DNA from: Planctomycetaceae bacterium
GTDB lineage: Bacteria; Planctomycetota; Planctomycetia; Pirellulales; Pirellulaceae
DNA length: 63,266 bases
Direction of reading: 5' to 3'
Assembly: GCA_005778405.1 (NCBI GenBank)
Contig: SXOA01000111.1
Coordinates: 1 to 63,266, forward strand
Shown here: piece by piece, positions 7,429 through 16,820 of the stretch
Numbering within the stretch: the stretch's first letter is position 1
How the letters are laid out: the number at the start of each line of letters is the position of its first letter
Position numbers and translations under genes: made by a program
The notes under the pieces: model-generated
Seen by the model: the letters and a program-made list of their open reading frames with translations, nothing else
Told to the model about the DNA's origin: nothing
Databases searched by the model: none

Positions 7429-10308
7429 ATGATTCGTCGTCTCGCCCGCAAGCGGCTTTGGCGAAGTTCACTCGTCTGGCTCGCCATCTTGGCGCTCCTC
7501 TCGCCCGCTCCGCTGCGGGCGGAGACGGTCACGCTCAAGAATGGAACGGTGCTGGAGGGGGGATTCGGCGTCGTTGCTTCGCTCAAGGTCGATATCACCA
7601 GGGCGGCCGGCCCCGCAGGCATCAAACAAATTGGCCTGGTGGACGACGAATTACGGCGGGTCTTCTTCGGCGAGAATCAACGCGCTTCCGAGCCTGCCGC
7701 CACGCCGCGCACCATGGAGCGAATCAAGATTTCGCAGCGTACCGCCGAAAGTGCTCCGAAAGAGATCGTCACCGTCGGCCCGATTGTCCGCATCCAGCCG
7801 TTCGACGAACGGGGCCGGCGGATATTCACGATGCTCGGCCCGAGCGGCAATCTTGAAATCATTCAGGGGATCACGGAGATCACGCCGAACTGGACCCAGC
7901 TTGAGGCCCTGCAACGGCACGACAACGTCGATTCCTATAAATGGAAAACCAAGATTGCCACGAGCTCGATTCCCCGCGAAACACTTTCCAAGATCTTATA
8001 CACCTACATCGATCCCAAAAACTCCGATGACCGGCTGCGGATTGTGAAGCTGTACGTGCAGGCCAACCGGAACAAAGAGGCCCGAGACGAACTGGCAAAA
8101 GTCATCGAGGACTTTCCTGAACTGGCGATCTTGAAGGACCGGGAGCAGGAACTGTTGCAGGTCGCGGCCCAGCGGATTCTGAAGGAAATCGAGCTCCGCC
8201 GCGCTGCCGGCCAGCCGGAACTGGCGTATGCGATGCTCAAGGGATTCCCCGCCGACGGGATTGCCGGCGAGACGCTTCTGAAAGTGCGGGACATGATTGC
8301 CGAAATGGACGGCCAGGTGGAGCAAGGCCGGACCGTCATCAAGTTGATGAAGGAGAACTTTGATGCGGTCAAGGATGAAAAGATTAAGGAAGAGATTGGC
8401 CCGGCCTGCGAGGAAATCGCCGCCGAAATCACGGTGCACACACTCGACCGGATGGCGGACTATATCCGACTGGCCGGCGACCCGGCTCTGAAGCCCGAGC
8501 AAAAACTCTCGCTGGCCATCAGCGGCTGGCTGCTGGGGAACGGGGCGGGGATCGACAATCTGGCGGTCACGCGGTCGCTGTTCAAGGCCCGCAATCTGGT
8601 GCGGGTTTACCTGGCTTCGCGCCTTCCCGCCGAGCGGGAAGCCGTGCTCGAGAAGCTCAAGGAACAGGAGGGTGGCACGCCGCAGTTCGTCGCCAAACTG
8701 ATCGCCCACATGAAGCCGCCGCTCGACCCGACTTCCAAGGTGGATGCCGCGCCGGTCGCCGTTCTGGGTGATCCGAAAGAGCTATTGGGACTCAAGGATC
8801 GGGATCCCGTCAAGGAAGCGATTAAGACCATCGAAGGGAATCGCGCAGGCAAAGACGTTCCTAAACCCAAAGCGCCAATGATCCCTGGCCGAGCGAAGGA
8901 GGCGAAGCCAGTTGCCGAGGAGGCTCCGTGCGACCCGAAAGAAGCCGCACAAGACGACGACCTGATCCTGGGGAAAAAGGACGCCCCGAAAAAGAAGGAG
9001 GAGATTCCCGGTGCTGCCGAGTTTGGCGGAAAAGTGCCGCTCCCCGGCGTAAAAGTAAAGAAGGAAGAAAAGCCTCCGGCCAAAGTCGGAGACGAGCCCG
9101 CGAAAGAGCCCGTTAAAGAACCCGCCAAGGAGCCCGCGCCCGGTCAGGCCGAAGGGAACGATCCGCCCCAGCCGATGTTGGGCAACACGGGGATTCCTGG
9201 CTTGTACCTGCTGGAGGCGAAGGGGCCGTCCGAGCATCCGAACATCAAGTACCTGGTGCAACTGCCGCCGGAATACAATCCCTACCGCCGCTATCCGGTC
9301 GTCGTCACGCTCAACGGTGCCGGCACTTCCCCCGCGCAGCAAGTTGACTGGTGGGCCGGTTCTTATTCCCAGGAGGCAGGCACCCGCTACGGCCAGGCGT
9401 ATCGCTATGGCTATATCGTGGTCGCGCCGATCTGGCAGCGGGAATATCAGCGGAAATACGAGTTTTCGGCGGGCGAGCACGCGGCCGTGCTCAATCCGCT
9501 CCGCGAGGTCTTCAAGCGTTTTGCCGTCGATACCGACCGGGTCTTCCTGAGCGGACATTCGATGGGGGGGGACGCGGCCTGGGACATTGGCCTGGCACAT
9601 CCCGATCTCTGGGCAGGCATGATTCCCATCGTGGCCGAAGCGGGCAAGTTCATCATCCGCTATCCCAACAACGGGGCGCTGCTGCCAATGTATTTCATTT
9701 GCGGCGAGCGGGACGGCAACAAGTGGGCCCCCAATGCCGTCGAGTGGGACCGCTACCTGAAGCACTCGGACGCGAACAACTGGGACGTAATGATCGCGCA
9801 GTTTCAAGGGCGTGGTCACGAGAGCTATCACGACGAAATCCAGAACCTGTTTGAGTGGATGGAGCTTCCCTCTCACCGGCGGGATTTCTTTCCCAAAGAA
9901 TTCGGTGGGCCGGCCAACACGGAAAACAAAAACTACCAATCGCTCCGCACCTGGGACAACTTCTTCTGGTTTGCGGAGTTCAGTAACATGCCGACCGCTT
10001 CCATCATTCATCCAGTGGAGTGGACCGGCGACAAGCCTCCGCGGGGGAATGCCTTGCAAATCCGCGGCTCCTATAACACCGACAAGGATGGTAACGGTGT
10101 TGTCTGGGTGAGTTGCGGCGCGGGAAAAGTGACTGTTTGGCTGGCCCCGGAGATGGTGGATTTCTCCAAAAAGATCACCGTCTACGTGAATACCAAGAAA
10201 GTGCCCGGAAGCATGGCTCCGAATATCGCGCACTTGCTGGAAGACGCCCGCACCCGCGGCGACCGGCAGCACCCGTTCTGGTTGCATGTTTCGCTGCGGG
10301 GAGAATGA
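7429..10308 (+). CDS. Large secreted protein with C-terminal alpha/beta-hydrolase (esterase) domain
   Basis: The 959-residue protein starts at ATG 7429, with AAGGA eight bases upstream and a clear signal peptide (WLAILALLSPAPLRAE). Residues 30-430 are an undefined, mostly helical region. A Lys/Pro/Glu-rich linker at about 470-575 follows, then an alpha/beta-hydrolase domain from about 580. Its nucleophile elbow is GHSMGG with Ser711, with Asp762 (CGERDG) and His797 (GRGHESY) at fitting distances. This looks like a feruloyl/acetyl esterase or PHB-depolymerase-like domain acting outside the cytoplasm. The longer open frame from 7189 has no signal peptide at its start and is rejected. It is probably co-transcribed with the EF-hand gene 16 bp downstream. 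Confidence 0.7.
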   Translation: MIRRLARKRLWRSSLVWLAILALLSPAPLRAETVTLKNGTVLEGGFGVVASLKVDITRAAGPAGIKQIGLVDDELRRVFFGENQRASEPAATPRTMERIKISQRTAESAPKEIVTVGPIVRIQPFDERGRRIFTMLGPSGNLEIIQGITEITPNWTQLEALQRHDNVDSYKWKTKIATSSIPRETLSKILYTYIDPKNSDDRLRIVKLYVQANRNKEARDELAKVIEDFPELAILKDREQELLQVAAQRILKEIELRRAAGQPELAYAMLKGFPADGIAGETLLKVRDMIAEMDGQVEQGRTVIKLMKENFDAVKDEKIKEEIGPACEEIAAEITVHTLDRMADYIRLAGDPALKPEQKLSLAISGWLLGNGAGIDNLAVTRSLFKARNLVRVYLASRLPAEREAVLEKLKEQEGGTPQFVAKLIAHMKPPLDPTSKVDAAPVAVLGDPKELLGLKDRDPVKEAIKTIEGNRAGKDVPKPKAPMIPGRAKEAKPVAEEAPCDPKEAAQDDDLILGKKDAPKKKEEIPGAAEFGGKVPLPGVKVKKEEKPPAKVGDEPAKEPVKEPAKEPAPGQAEGNDPPQPMLGNTGIPGLYLLEAKGPSEHPNIKYLVQLPPEYNPYRRYPVVVTLNGAGTSPAQQVDWWAGSYSQEAGTRYGQAYRYGYIVVAPIWQREYQRKYEFSAGEHAAVLNPLREVFKRFAVDTDRVFLSGHSMGGDAAWDIGLAHPDLWAGMIPIVAEAGKFIIRYPNNGALLPMYFICGERDGNKWAPNAVEWDRYLKHSDANNWDVMIAQFQGRGHESYHDEIQNLFEWMELPSHRRDFFPKEFGGPANTENKNYQSLRTWDNFFWFAEFSNMPTASIIHPVEWTGDKPPRGNALQIRGSYNTDKDGNGVVWVSCGAGKVTVWLAPEMVDFSKKITVYVNTKKVPGSMAPNIAHLLEDARTRGDRQHPFWLHVSLRGE

Positions 10309-10324
10309 TGCGAAGGAGCACGTC

Positions 10325-11995
10325 ATGCGGGTTTACTTGCTGGCCATCGCCCCGTTGCTCTTTGTTTTGACGTTGCCACTTTCGGCGGTCGCTCAGGTTC
10401 GCAGCAACGCCTATCGCGCGGTGCTTCCCGCCGGCTGGCTGGTTCGCAAGGAAGTTGACCCGCAGGACAGCAAGGTTCGCTTTCTGCTACTGGCGCCCGG
10501 TGGACCAGTTCTGATCGAGGCCCAGGTGACGGTGGATGGCCAGCCGTATCCGGCCCTTCTGGAACGGCAACTGGACGCAGCCATCAAAGCAGCCGACACC
10601 ATTGGGGGCAACCAGATCGAATGGGCAACCGAAGGAGAGAAAATTCGTTTGCCCGGCCGAGGGGCGCTAGTGCGCGGTGCGCCACAGGGAAAGATGGGGC
10701 TGGCGTTTGACCTCGACCTGGACGGTTTCGCCAGCCGGTACGAACTCCGCAGGATGGCGTGCGTGATGACTGGTGGGCCACCGCTGGTGGTGGGGCAAGC
10801 GTATGCCGGCCCGCTTTCCTGGGAAACCTGCTTTCAGCAGCTGGCCGACCAGGACCGGGACGGCACGATTTCCAAGTCCGAGCTCGAGAATCTGCCGCAC
10901 CGCTTGCACCTCCGCGACGCCAACGACAACGAGCTTGTGGAGCCCTATGAACTGCTCGAAGGACGTGCCGCCGCCTATCCCACCCGCATCCCGGCCCGGG
11001 CGGCTCTGGTGCAACTGGCGGAGGAGACCGACTGGGAACACCTGGCCAAGGAATTGGGGACCAAATACCCCGCCCAGCGGAGCACACTGGGCAATGGCGA
11101 ACCGCGATTGGGGGAGCTGAAGCGCGATCTCGATGCCAGCGGCGATGGGCTGCTGGATGCGACAGAGCTTCGCAAGCTCTTGGCCGCCGAGCCGCATGTT
11201 CGGGTGGAAGCGAATCTGGGCAGCGCCGCACCGAAACCCTCCGGGGCGTTCATCACTTCCGTCAGCGATGCTCTGCGAGAATCCGCCCGCTTGTCGGCAC
11301 TGGTTGACGACAAGGTGCCCGACAAGCGCCAGTTCAAGCTGGAAATCCCCGGCCTGCGGCTGGCCGTGAATGGGCAATCGCCCGGCCGCATGAGTCTCAA
11401 CAGCAGCGAACTGGCTCGTAACTACATGCTGCAATTCGACCGCGACCAGAATGGTTACCTCGATGAGAAGGAACGCAAAGTGCCGAGCGTCGCCCGCCTG
11501 GCCGCCCAGTGGGATCGGGACGGCGACGGCAAGGTGATTGAGTCGGAAATCCGCGCGGCGCTCGACGAGAGCTCGCTGCTGGAAGGCAACCGGGTTTTTG
11601 TGGACATCATGGACGAGCCGAAAGAGCTGTTCAAATTTGCCGACGTCGATCGCGACGGCCGCCTGGGACCGCGCGAGCTGGTGGGTGTGCGTGAGCGGCT
11701 GCTGCTGCTCGACGGCAATCAGAGCGGAGAGCTGGAGCCGGAGGAGTTTCCCAGCCTGCTGCGGATTACTTTCGTCCGGGGACAATCGCTGAATGACCCG
11801 CGCATGAACCGCGCATTCGTGCAGCGCGGGACAGCTGTTCCTCGTCCGGCCAGAAGCTGGTTCACCGACATGGACATCAACGGGGACGGCGAGCTGTCTT
11901 CCCGCGAGTTTCTCGGCACAGCCGAACAGTTCGACAAGCTCGACGCCAATCATGACCACCTGCTGACCGAAACCGAGGCCGAGTATGCCAAATGA
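10325..11995 (+). CDS. Secreted protein with about nine EF-hand calcium-binding loops
   Basis: The 556-residue protein starts at ATG 10325, with AAGGAG six bases upstream and a signal peptide ending near LSAVAQ. At least nine DxDxDG-type loops are readable, among them DQDRDGTISKSE, DASGDGLLDATE, DRDQNGYLDEKE, DRDGDGKVIESE, DVDRDGRLGPRE, DINGDGELSSRE and DANHDHLLTETE. They are spread from about residue 180 to the C-terminus. Such dockerin/EF-hand chains are abundant in planctomycete secretomes. Calcium binding is a family inference, and function is unknown. The stop overlaps the start of the next gene (ATGA). Confidence 0.8.
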   Translation: MRVYLLAIAPLLFVLTLPLSAVAQVRSNAYRAVLPAGWLVRKEVDPQDSKVRFLLLAPGGPVLIEAQVTVDGQPYPALLERQLDAAIKAADTIGGNQIEWATEGEKIRLPGRGALVRGAPQGKMGLAFDLDLDGFASRYELRRMACVMTGGPPLVVGQAYAGPLSWETCFQQLADQDRDGTISKSELENLPHRLHLRDANDNELVEPYELLEGRAAAYPTRIPARAALVQLAEETDWEHLAKELGTKYPAQRSTLGNGEPRLGELKRDLDASGDGLLDATELRKLLAAEPHVRVEANLGSAAPKPSGAFITSVSDALRESARLSALVDDKVPDKRQFKLEIPGLRLAVNGQSPGRMSLNSSELARNYMLQFDRDQNGYLDEKERKVPSVARLAAQWDRDGDGKVIESEIRAALDESSLLEGNRVFVDIMDEPKELFKFADVDRDGRLGPRELVGVRERLLLLDGNQSGELEPEEFPSLLRITFVRGQSLNDPRMNRAFVQRGTAVPRPARSWFTDMDINGDGELSSREFLGTAEQFDKLDANHDHLLTETEAEYAK

Positions 11996-12501
11996 GGATT
12001 TCGATGCTTGAGCCGCGAATCATCGAGAAGCCGGCGATGACGATCATCGGCCTGGAGGCGTCATTCCTCCACGGGCTCTCGCCCCAGACCAATAATTTTC
12101 AGGTCATTCCGCCGCTCTGGGACCGGCTTTGGAAGAGGTCGAGCGAAATTCCCGGACGAATCGGCCACGCCATGTACGGCATTATTTACGGCCGGCCAGA
12201 AGAGCAGCGCTCGCACCCCGACGAGTTGCAATACATCGCCGGAGTGCCATCACTTCCTGCCGCGGCGGTGCCGGAAGGAATGGTCTCGCGGACCATCCCC
12301 GCCGGAACATTCGCGGTGTTCTTGCATCGCGGTCCCATCCAGAAAATCGGCGAAACCTGTCACGAAATCTACCGCGTCTGGCTGCCGCAATCACGCTGGC
12401 AACATGCCGAGATTGCCGACGTGGAACTTTATGACGAGCGGTTTGACTGCGAAGGGAAAGTGTCGGAAATGGAGTACTGGATTTCGGTCGGGCCACGCTG
12501 A
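11992..12501 (+). CDS. GyrI-like / effector-binding domain protein
   Basis: The 169-residue protein begins at ATG 11992, overlapping the previous stop by four bases, which implies translational coupling. It has the GyrI-like small-molecule-binding layout: an opening strand (EPRIIEKPAMTIIGLE), a middle with GHAMYGIIYG, the strand IPAGTFAVFLHRGP, and an acidic C-terminal half with FDCEGKVSEMEYWISV. This domain occurs alone or fused to AraC/MerR regulators and binds hydrophobic effectors. No DNA-binding domain is present. Ligand unknown. Confidence 0.8.
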   Translation: MRISMLEPRIIEKPAMTIIGLEASFLHGLSPQTNNFQVIPPLWDRLWKRSSEIPGRIGHAMYGIIYGRPEEQRSHPDELQYIAGVPSLPAAAVPEGMVSRTIPAGTFAVFLHRGPIQKIGETCHEIYRVWLPQSRWQHAEIADVELYDERFDCEGKVSEMEYWISVGPR

Positions 12502-12517
12502 AAGTCCAGCAGAGGGA

Positions 12518-12623
12518 AGCCACGGATGAAACACGGATTGAACACGGATTTTTGAACTCAAGTCAACCATTTGCGTCGCAGATAATTTCTCGTCCGTGTT
12601 TCATCCGTGTTCCATCCGTGGCT
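12518..12623. repeat. Palindromic intergenic repeat, CCACGGATGA-ACACGGAT family
   Basis: The left arm starts AGCCACGGATGAAACACGGA and the right arm ends with its near reverse complement (ATCCGTGTTCCATCCGTGGCT). 28 of 32 arm bases match, around about 40 bp of unique sequence. It lies between the stops of convergent genes. A relative sits at 19498-19584. Confidence 0.85.
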
Positions 12624-12650
12624 AACAATCGGTTTGCTTCTCCTCGTCTG

Positions 12651-14876
12651 TCATTTCCCCTTGCCCGCGGCTGGAGCCGCCTTCGGCACCAGCGGCACGC
12701 GCTCCATGAAGGGGGAGGGCAGCGTCTTGTAATCGATGGTTCCATCCTTGAGTCGCTCTTTCCATTTGTTGATGGTGAGCTTGCTTTCGTCGGGGCGTCT
12801 TTCGGGGCGATAATTGTGCGGAGCGCCGGTGATCCGCCGCAAGTTGTCGCTTGCCAGAACGCGGACCTCCACATCCGAGCTTTCCAGCGACTCCACCAGT
12901 TCCGCCGCGCCCACGTCGGCCAGTTGCTCGCGACTATAGCCCCACAGTAGTCGGTAAATCGTTTTCCCCTGTTTCAGGGCCGCCAAGTTCTCCTTGAGTC
13001 TGCCCGCAATCTCGGGACTGCGGCTGAGGGCGTGACGGAGGGCGTCGATTTCGGAAGTCCAAAACGCCTTCTGCGACGCGCTGCTCAAGTCCTTGAGCAA
13101 CGGCTCGAACTGGTCCAGGTAGCCCAGGCAGCGCGCCGCCAGCGCCCGCACGTCCACAGCCGGATCGCTCAGCAATTCTTGAAAACGAACGTCGAGCGGC
13201 TTCTGGGGTTCGAGCATCTTGAGGATGTTTCGGGAAGTGACCCGGTCGATGTCCGACAGGCTGCTCGCGTCAATCCACGCGGGAGCCTTGAACGGTCCGG
13301 CCAGGTCCGGCTCCTCGTCCGCCCCCACCACATAGGTCAGCAAATGACCGGCGGGGACTTCGATGGCTTCCGCCGCGCCTTCGACCTGCCAGGTCGCCCG
13401 GCCGCTCGTCGTGAAGATTTCCACCACGCCGAAGGCGGGATCCTTCTCGGGGTCGGAACCGGGGGGCAGATAGCGACGGGAATCAATCGCCACTCCCGCA
13501 TCGGCATCTCTCAGGATCAACGTCCCCTTCAGGCCGGAAAGGTCCAGCTCCAAAGGTACGCCGGGCATCCCCACCGTGACCACTACCATGCGGGCATATT
13601 GCACCGTCATGCGGCTGGCACCGGCCTTTTTGGCTGCCTCTAACTGGACGAGAGATTCCCCGGCAAACGTGATTTGCGCGCCGGACGAAAGGGCGATCTG
13701 CGGACGATAGGTCGGCAGCACTTGCAACTGTTCGTCGGCAAAGATGAGATCCCGCGTTGGAACCATCTTCCAGACCATCTCCTTGGCGTCGTACCGGGCC
13801 AGCACTTGCTCGTCCGAAGTATAGCGGCCTAATTCCGGCCCTTCCTTTTTCACGACGGGAACCGGAACCGTCTTCACGGGAATCTTCGGTCCTTTGGCTG
13901 GATTGGGAACCGTCTTCGCCGGTTCGGGCACGGTCGTGGCCGGTTCGGGGACAAGCTCCGCGGGAGTTTCCGTCATCGGCGGTTTGGTGGCAACAGTTTC
14001 CTTCTTGCCCACCGCCGCAACCGGTCCCGGCTCGACACTATTCTCCTCGGGAACGTCAGGTGCGATTGCTTCGGGCTTTGTTTTCGAATTCTTCGCTGCG
14101 TTCTGCTCTTCGCCCGGCTCCGTGCCCCCGGTCTTCTGCTCGGGAGTGACGGGGGTTTCGTTCTGACCTGGTCCGGCATCGACAATTGCTTCATCCGCGT
14201 ACATCCAGGCCAGCGCCGGATTAGTCCGGTCATACGGACCGAGCGTCCTGATTCCCGCGGCGACGACCAGGAACGCCAAGAGGGAAGCCGCGATCATGGG
14301 AACCACGCCTAATCGAGAGCCTTCCTTCAGATATTCGGGAACTTCCGGCACCGGATGCGTGGAGGTTGTTTTCACCTCGGCCTGGGGACGGGAGGCGTCG
14401 ACCGCTGCCGTGGCCGCCTTCACAATGCGGCTGCGGATGCGGGATTTTTCGGGAGACACTTCTTCTCGCGAAGGGGCGAGAGCATCGGCCTCCTCGCTGG
14501 GCAGGTTATAGATCCGCTCCCGCAGCGGAGGCGGAACTTCCGCCGGCTTCCCCAGAACCATCGTCAGGATTTGATAGCTGCCCGCGACCTCGGCGAGGTG
14601 CATGTCCGATTCGAGGCATGTCCGCTCAAAATCGCCAACGCGGTCATCCGGCAGGACATTGTCCACGTACTCAGCCACATTGTTGGCATCGTCGGTCAAC
14701 CCTTTGGCGTCAATCCGCGGGGCCGTCATCCGCACCTTGTGCGTAATCCCCCGAATCCGCTGCGCCAGCCCCTCCACATCCGGGTTCTTCTGCATCTTAG
14801 CGGCAAACTCTTCCGCCTCTGCCGGTTCCAGCACGTTGTACAAATAGGCCAGCAGGGTTCGCAGGGTCAAACGCAT
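12651..14876 (-). CDS. Large protein with anti-sigma-like N-terminus and FecR-like C-terminal half
   Basis: The 741-residue protein starts at ATG 14876 (MRLTLRTLLAYLYN). Residues 1-130 read like a planctomycete anti-sigma-type N-terminus without zinc ligands (AEEFAAKMQKNPDVEGLAQR, a later DFERTCLES). One membrane helix lies near 195-215 (VVPMIAASLLAFLVVAAGIR), followed by a Pro/Glu/Thr-rich linker of about 150 residues. The beta-rich region around 380-560 (LSSGAQITFAGESLVQLEAA, GVVEIFTTSGRATWQVEG) resembles FecR domains. The C-terminal 180 residues are helical and HEAT-like (DPAVDVRALAARCLGYL). A signalling role across the membrane is inference. No sigma factor lies adjacent. Confidence 0.55.
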   Translation of the reverse strand: MRLTLRTLLAYLYNVLEPAEAEEFAAKMQKNPDVEGLAQRIRGITHKVRMTAPRIDAKGLTDDANNVAEYVDNVLPDDRVGDFERTCLESDMHLAEVAGSYQILTMVLGKPAEVPPPLRERIYNLPSEEADALAPSREEVSPEKSRIRSRIVKAATAAVDASRPQAEVKTTSTHPVPEVPEYLKEGSRLGVVPMIAASLLAFLVVAAGIRTLGPYDRTNPALAWMYADEAIVDAGPGQNETPVTPEQKTGGTEPGEEQNAAKNSKTKPEAIAPDVPEENSVEPGPVAAVGKKETVATKPPMTETPAELVPEPATTVPEPAKTVPNPAKGPKIPVKTVPVPVVKKEGPELGRYTSDEQVLARYDAKEMVWKMVPTRDLIFADEQLQVLPTYRPQIALSSGAQITFAGESLVQLEAAKKAGASRMTVQYARMVVVTVGMPGVPLELDLSGLKGTLILRDADAGVAIDSRRYLPPGSDPEKDPAFGVVEIFTTSGRATWQVEGAAEAIEVPAGHLLTYVVGADEEPDLAGPFKAPAWIDASSLSDIDRVTSRNILKMLEPQKPLDVRFQELLSDPAVDVRALAARCLGYLDQFEPLLKDLSSASQKAFWTSEIDALRHALSRSPEIAGRLKENLAALKQGKTIYRLLWGYSREQLADVGAAELVESLESSDVEVRVLASDNLRRITGAPHNYRPERRPDESKLTINKWKERLKDGTIDYKTLPSPFMERVPLVPKAAPAAGKGK

Positions 14877-15279
14877 GGCAAATCCTCCGCATGGGAACTC
14901 CAAATCTCAGCTGTCACCTTTAATAGTGGGAAGCCGGGATGGATTTCGTACAAATTCGTACAAGAATTTGGGAAATCCTCGACCAAGGTTCGTCACTGCG
15001 CAGCCGCAGAAAGGATCTCCCAGGCCATCCAGATTGCGTCCCCGGCGCGAACCCCCTATCATGCAATCCGACAGGGGCGCTCGTTGGCAGGCAAAACTCA
15101 TGGCCTCTTCGCAGCGCAGGTGACCGCACGCTCGTCAGGGCAAGGCGGTTTACCTCTCGGCAATCTCTTTGATCGCGCCGAGAAATGCCGCCATTCCCCC
15201 TGGCTCTCGCTTGCGGCTATCGCGCCGCTTCCCCCTGAGCTTTCTTTGCGCCAACTCGGAACTTGAGGAGACGCTGTAT
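14877..15279. other. Divergent intergenic region with paired TTCGTACAA
   Basis: This 403-bp gap lies between divergent genes. TTCGTACAA occurs twice, at 14945-14953 and 14955-14963, with a 10-bp period, about 70 bp upstream of the minus-strand start. It could be an operator read on one face of the helix. No gene was recognised. Confidence 0.4.
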
Positions 15280-16701
15280 ATGTGCAGGTTCATCAATCTT
15301 GGCGTTGCTATCGTTTTGATGCTCACGTCCCAAACCGTGAGGGCTCAGGAGAATCCCCGCACCCGCGAATTGCAGGAACAATTGCTGGACATCCAGGAGA
15401 AGCTCCGCGTGGCGGCGCGGAGCTCCGATCCCAACAGCAAAGTGACCGAGCTCGGCTCCAGCCGGGCCAGGTTGCGCGAAGAGGAGACCCCGCGCATGGT
15501 CATTCGGCTGTATGACCTGAGCGACCTGTTTGCCGTGGCACCGCCTTATGTTGCTAGGGAAGGGGGCGAACTCGACCCGGAGGCAAACGAGGTATTCTCG
15601 GGCGATGGCCCTTCCGCTTCCGCGACCGGCCCCAATGGCGGCGGCGGCATGGGGGGTGGCGGCGGAATGTTTAACGTGCCAGAGACGATTGACAAGGAAC
15701 TGGCCGCCGACAAAGGAACCCAACGTCAGTTTTCCTCAAAACGCGGCAGCGGCGCTGGGGCCTCTGCCGGTCCACGGACCAGCATGGACGGGTTAATTGA
15801 AGTCATTACGACCACGATTTCACAGGACGACTGGGACACCGTGGGCGGGCCGGCTTCCATTGCGTCGATTGGAGCCTCGCTCCTCATTTCCGCCGACGCC
15901 GAGACGCACGACAAAATCAGCTCGCTGCTGGATCTGTTTCGCAAGCGCTGGGGTACGCTCCGCACCGTCAGCGTGCGGGCCCACTGGCTCTGGCTCAGCG
16001 AAGCTCAAGTCAGCGACGCACTGGCCGCCGATCTTCAAGCCGCCGGTGTGGGCGCGCCTTACGGCGTCCTCTCCGATGCCACCTGGAAAAAACTCCTCGC
16101 CGCCGCTGCGGAAGGGAAGAAGCGAACGCCGTACCACGCCATGCTCACCTGCCACAACGGCCAGACCGTCTTCACGCGGGCGGGGGGCGAGCGGCTGATC
16201 ATCAGCGGCGTCACGCCGATTGCGGGCAAGTCGGACAAGGAGCAGGCCCTCTATCAGCCGATCGTCCGCTCCATCCAGGAAGGGGCGGCGCTGCAAATCA
16301 CGCCGGTTGTCACCCGCAACGCCAAGTTCGTGGTGCTCGACGTTCATAGCCGCGTCAACCTGTTTGGCGAGTCCCCCCAGCCAGCCCCGGTGAAAGACCG
16401 GGGACTGTTCGGCGGCAGCGGCACGACCATCGAGCAGATCATCGCCGCCATCGACCGCCCCGCCCTGCAAACGCAGCGGCTGGCCACGACGCTGCGCATT
16501 CCCGTAGGCAAACCCTCTCTTATCGGCGGCATGACTTTCACCACGGAAGGAGAAGGCCCGGCCAATCTGTACCTGTTTGTCACCGCCAACGTCCAGGAAT
16601 TGCGGGACGACGAAGGGCTGCTGGTCAAGCCGGACGAAAAGCCGATTGCCGGTGAAGCCCAGCCAAAGGCCACCGGCGCCAAAGCGGGGGAGCAAAAATA
16701 G
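15280..16701 (+). CDS. Secreted protein of unknown function
   Basis: I do not recognise this family. ATG 15280 is chosen because GAGGAG lies nine bases upstream and a signal peptide follows directly (FINLGVAIVLMLTSQTVRAQ). The open frame from 15169 would hide that signal. The mature part has a coiled-coil-like start (RELQEQLLDIQEKLR) and a glycine-rich linker near residues 105-125 (GGGGMGGGGG). A region rich in short beta strands follows (TLRTVSVRAHWLWLSEAQ; ITPVVTRNAKFVVLDVHSRV). The alternating strands and GMTF motif faintly recall secretin-type domains, but this is not enough for a call. A strong terminator follows the stop. Confidence 0.6.
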   Translation: MCRFINLGVAIVLMLTSQTVRAQENPRTRELQEQLLDIQEKLRVAARSSDPNSKVTELGSSRARLREEETPRMVIRLYDLSDLFAVAPPYVAREGGELDPEANEVFSGDGPSASATGPNGGGGMGGGGGMFNVPETIDKELAADKGTQRQFSSKRGSGAGASAGPRTSMDGLIEVITTTISQDDWDTVGGPASIASIGASLLISADAETHDKISSLLDLFRKRWGTLRTVSVRAHWLWLSEAQVSDALAADLQAAGVGAPYGVLSDATWKKLLAAAAEGKKRTPYHAMLTCHNGQTVFTRAGGERLIISGVTPIAGKSDKEQALYQPIVRSIQEGAALQITPVVTRNAKFVVLDVHSRVNLFGESPQPAPVKDRGLFGGSGTTIEQIIAAIDRPALQTQRLATTLRIPVGKPSLIGGMTFTTEGEGPANLYLFVTANVQELRDDEGLLVKPDEKPIAGEAQPKATGAKAGEQK

Positions 16702-16728
16702 TCCCGTCCCGCGGGGAGTGCAAAACAA

Positions 16729-16761
16729 AGCTGCCCGGCCAATTACTTTGGCCGGGCAGCT
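16729..16761. terminator. Perfect bidirectional terminator hairpin
   Basis: AGCTGCCCGGCCAA and its exact reverse complement flank a 5-base loop (TTACT), a 14-bp perfect stem. It lies 28 bp past the plus-strand stop at 16701 and 60 bp past the minus-strand stop at 16821, so it can serve both convergent genes. Confidence 0.8.
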
Positions 16762-16820
16762 GTTGGTTTGAGTGGAATCATTACCTCGTTCCCAAGCGGA
16801 GCTTGGGGACGAGTCCACGA

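Noticed and set aside
8782..10326. 514-codon minus-strand frame
   Set aside because: Antisense to the esterase gene, which has a signal peptide and a catalytic triad; the frame has no domain.
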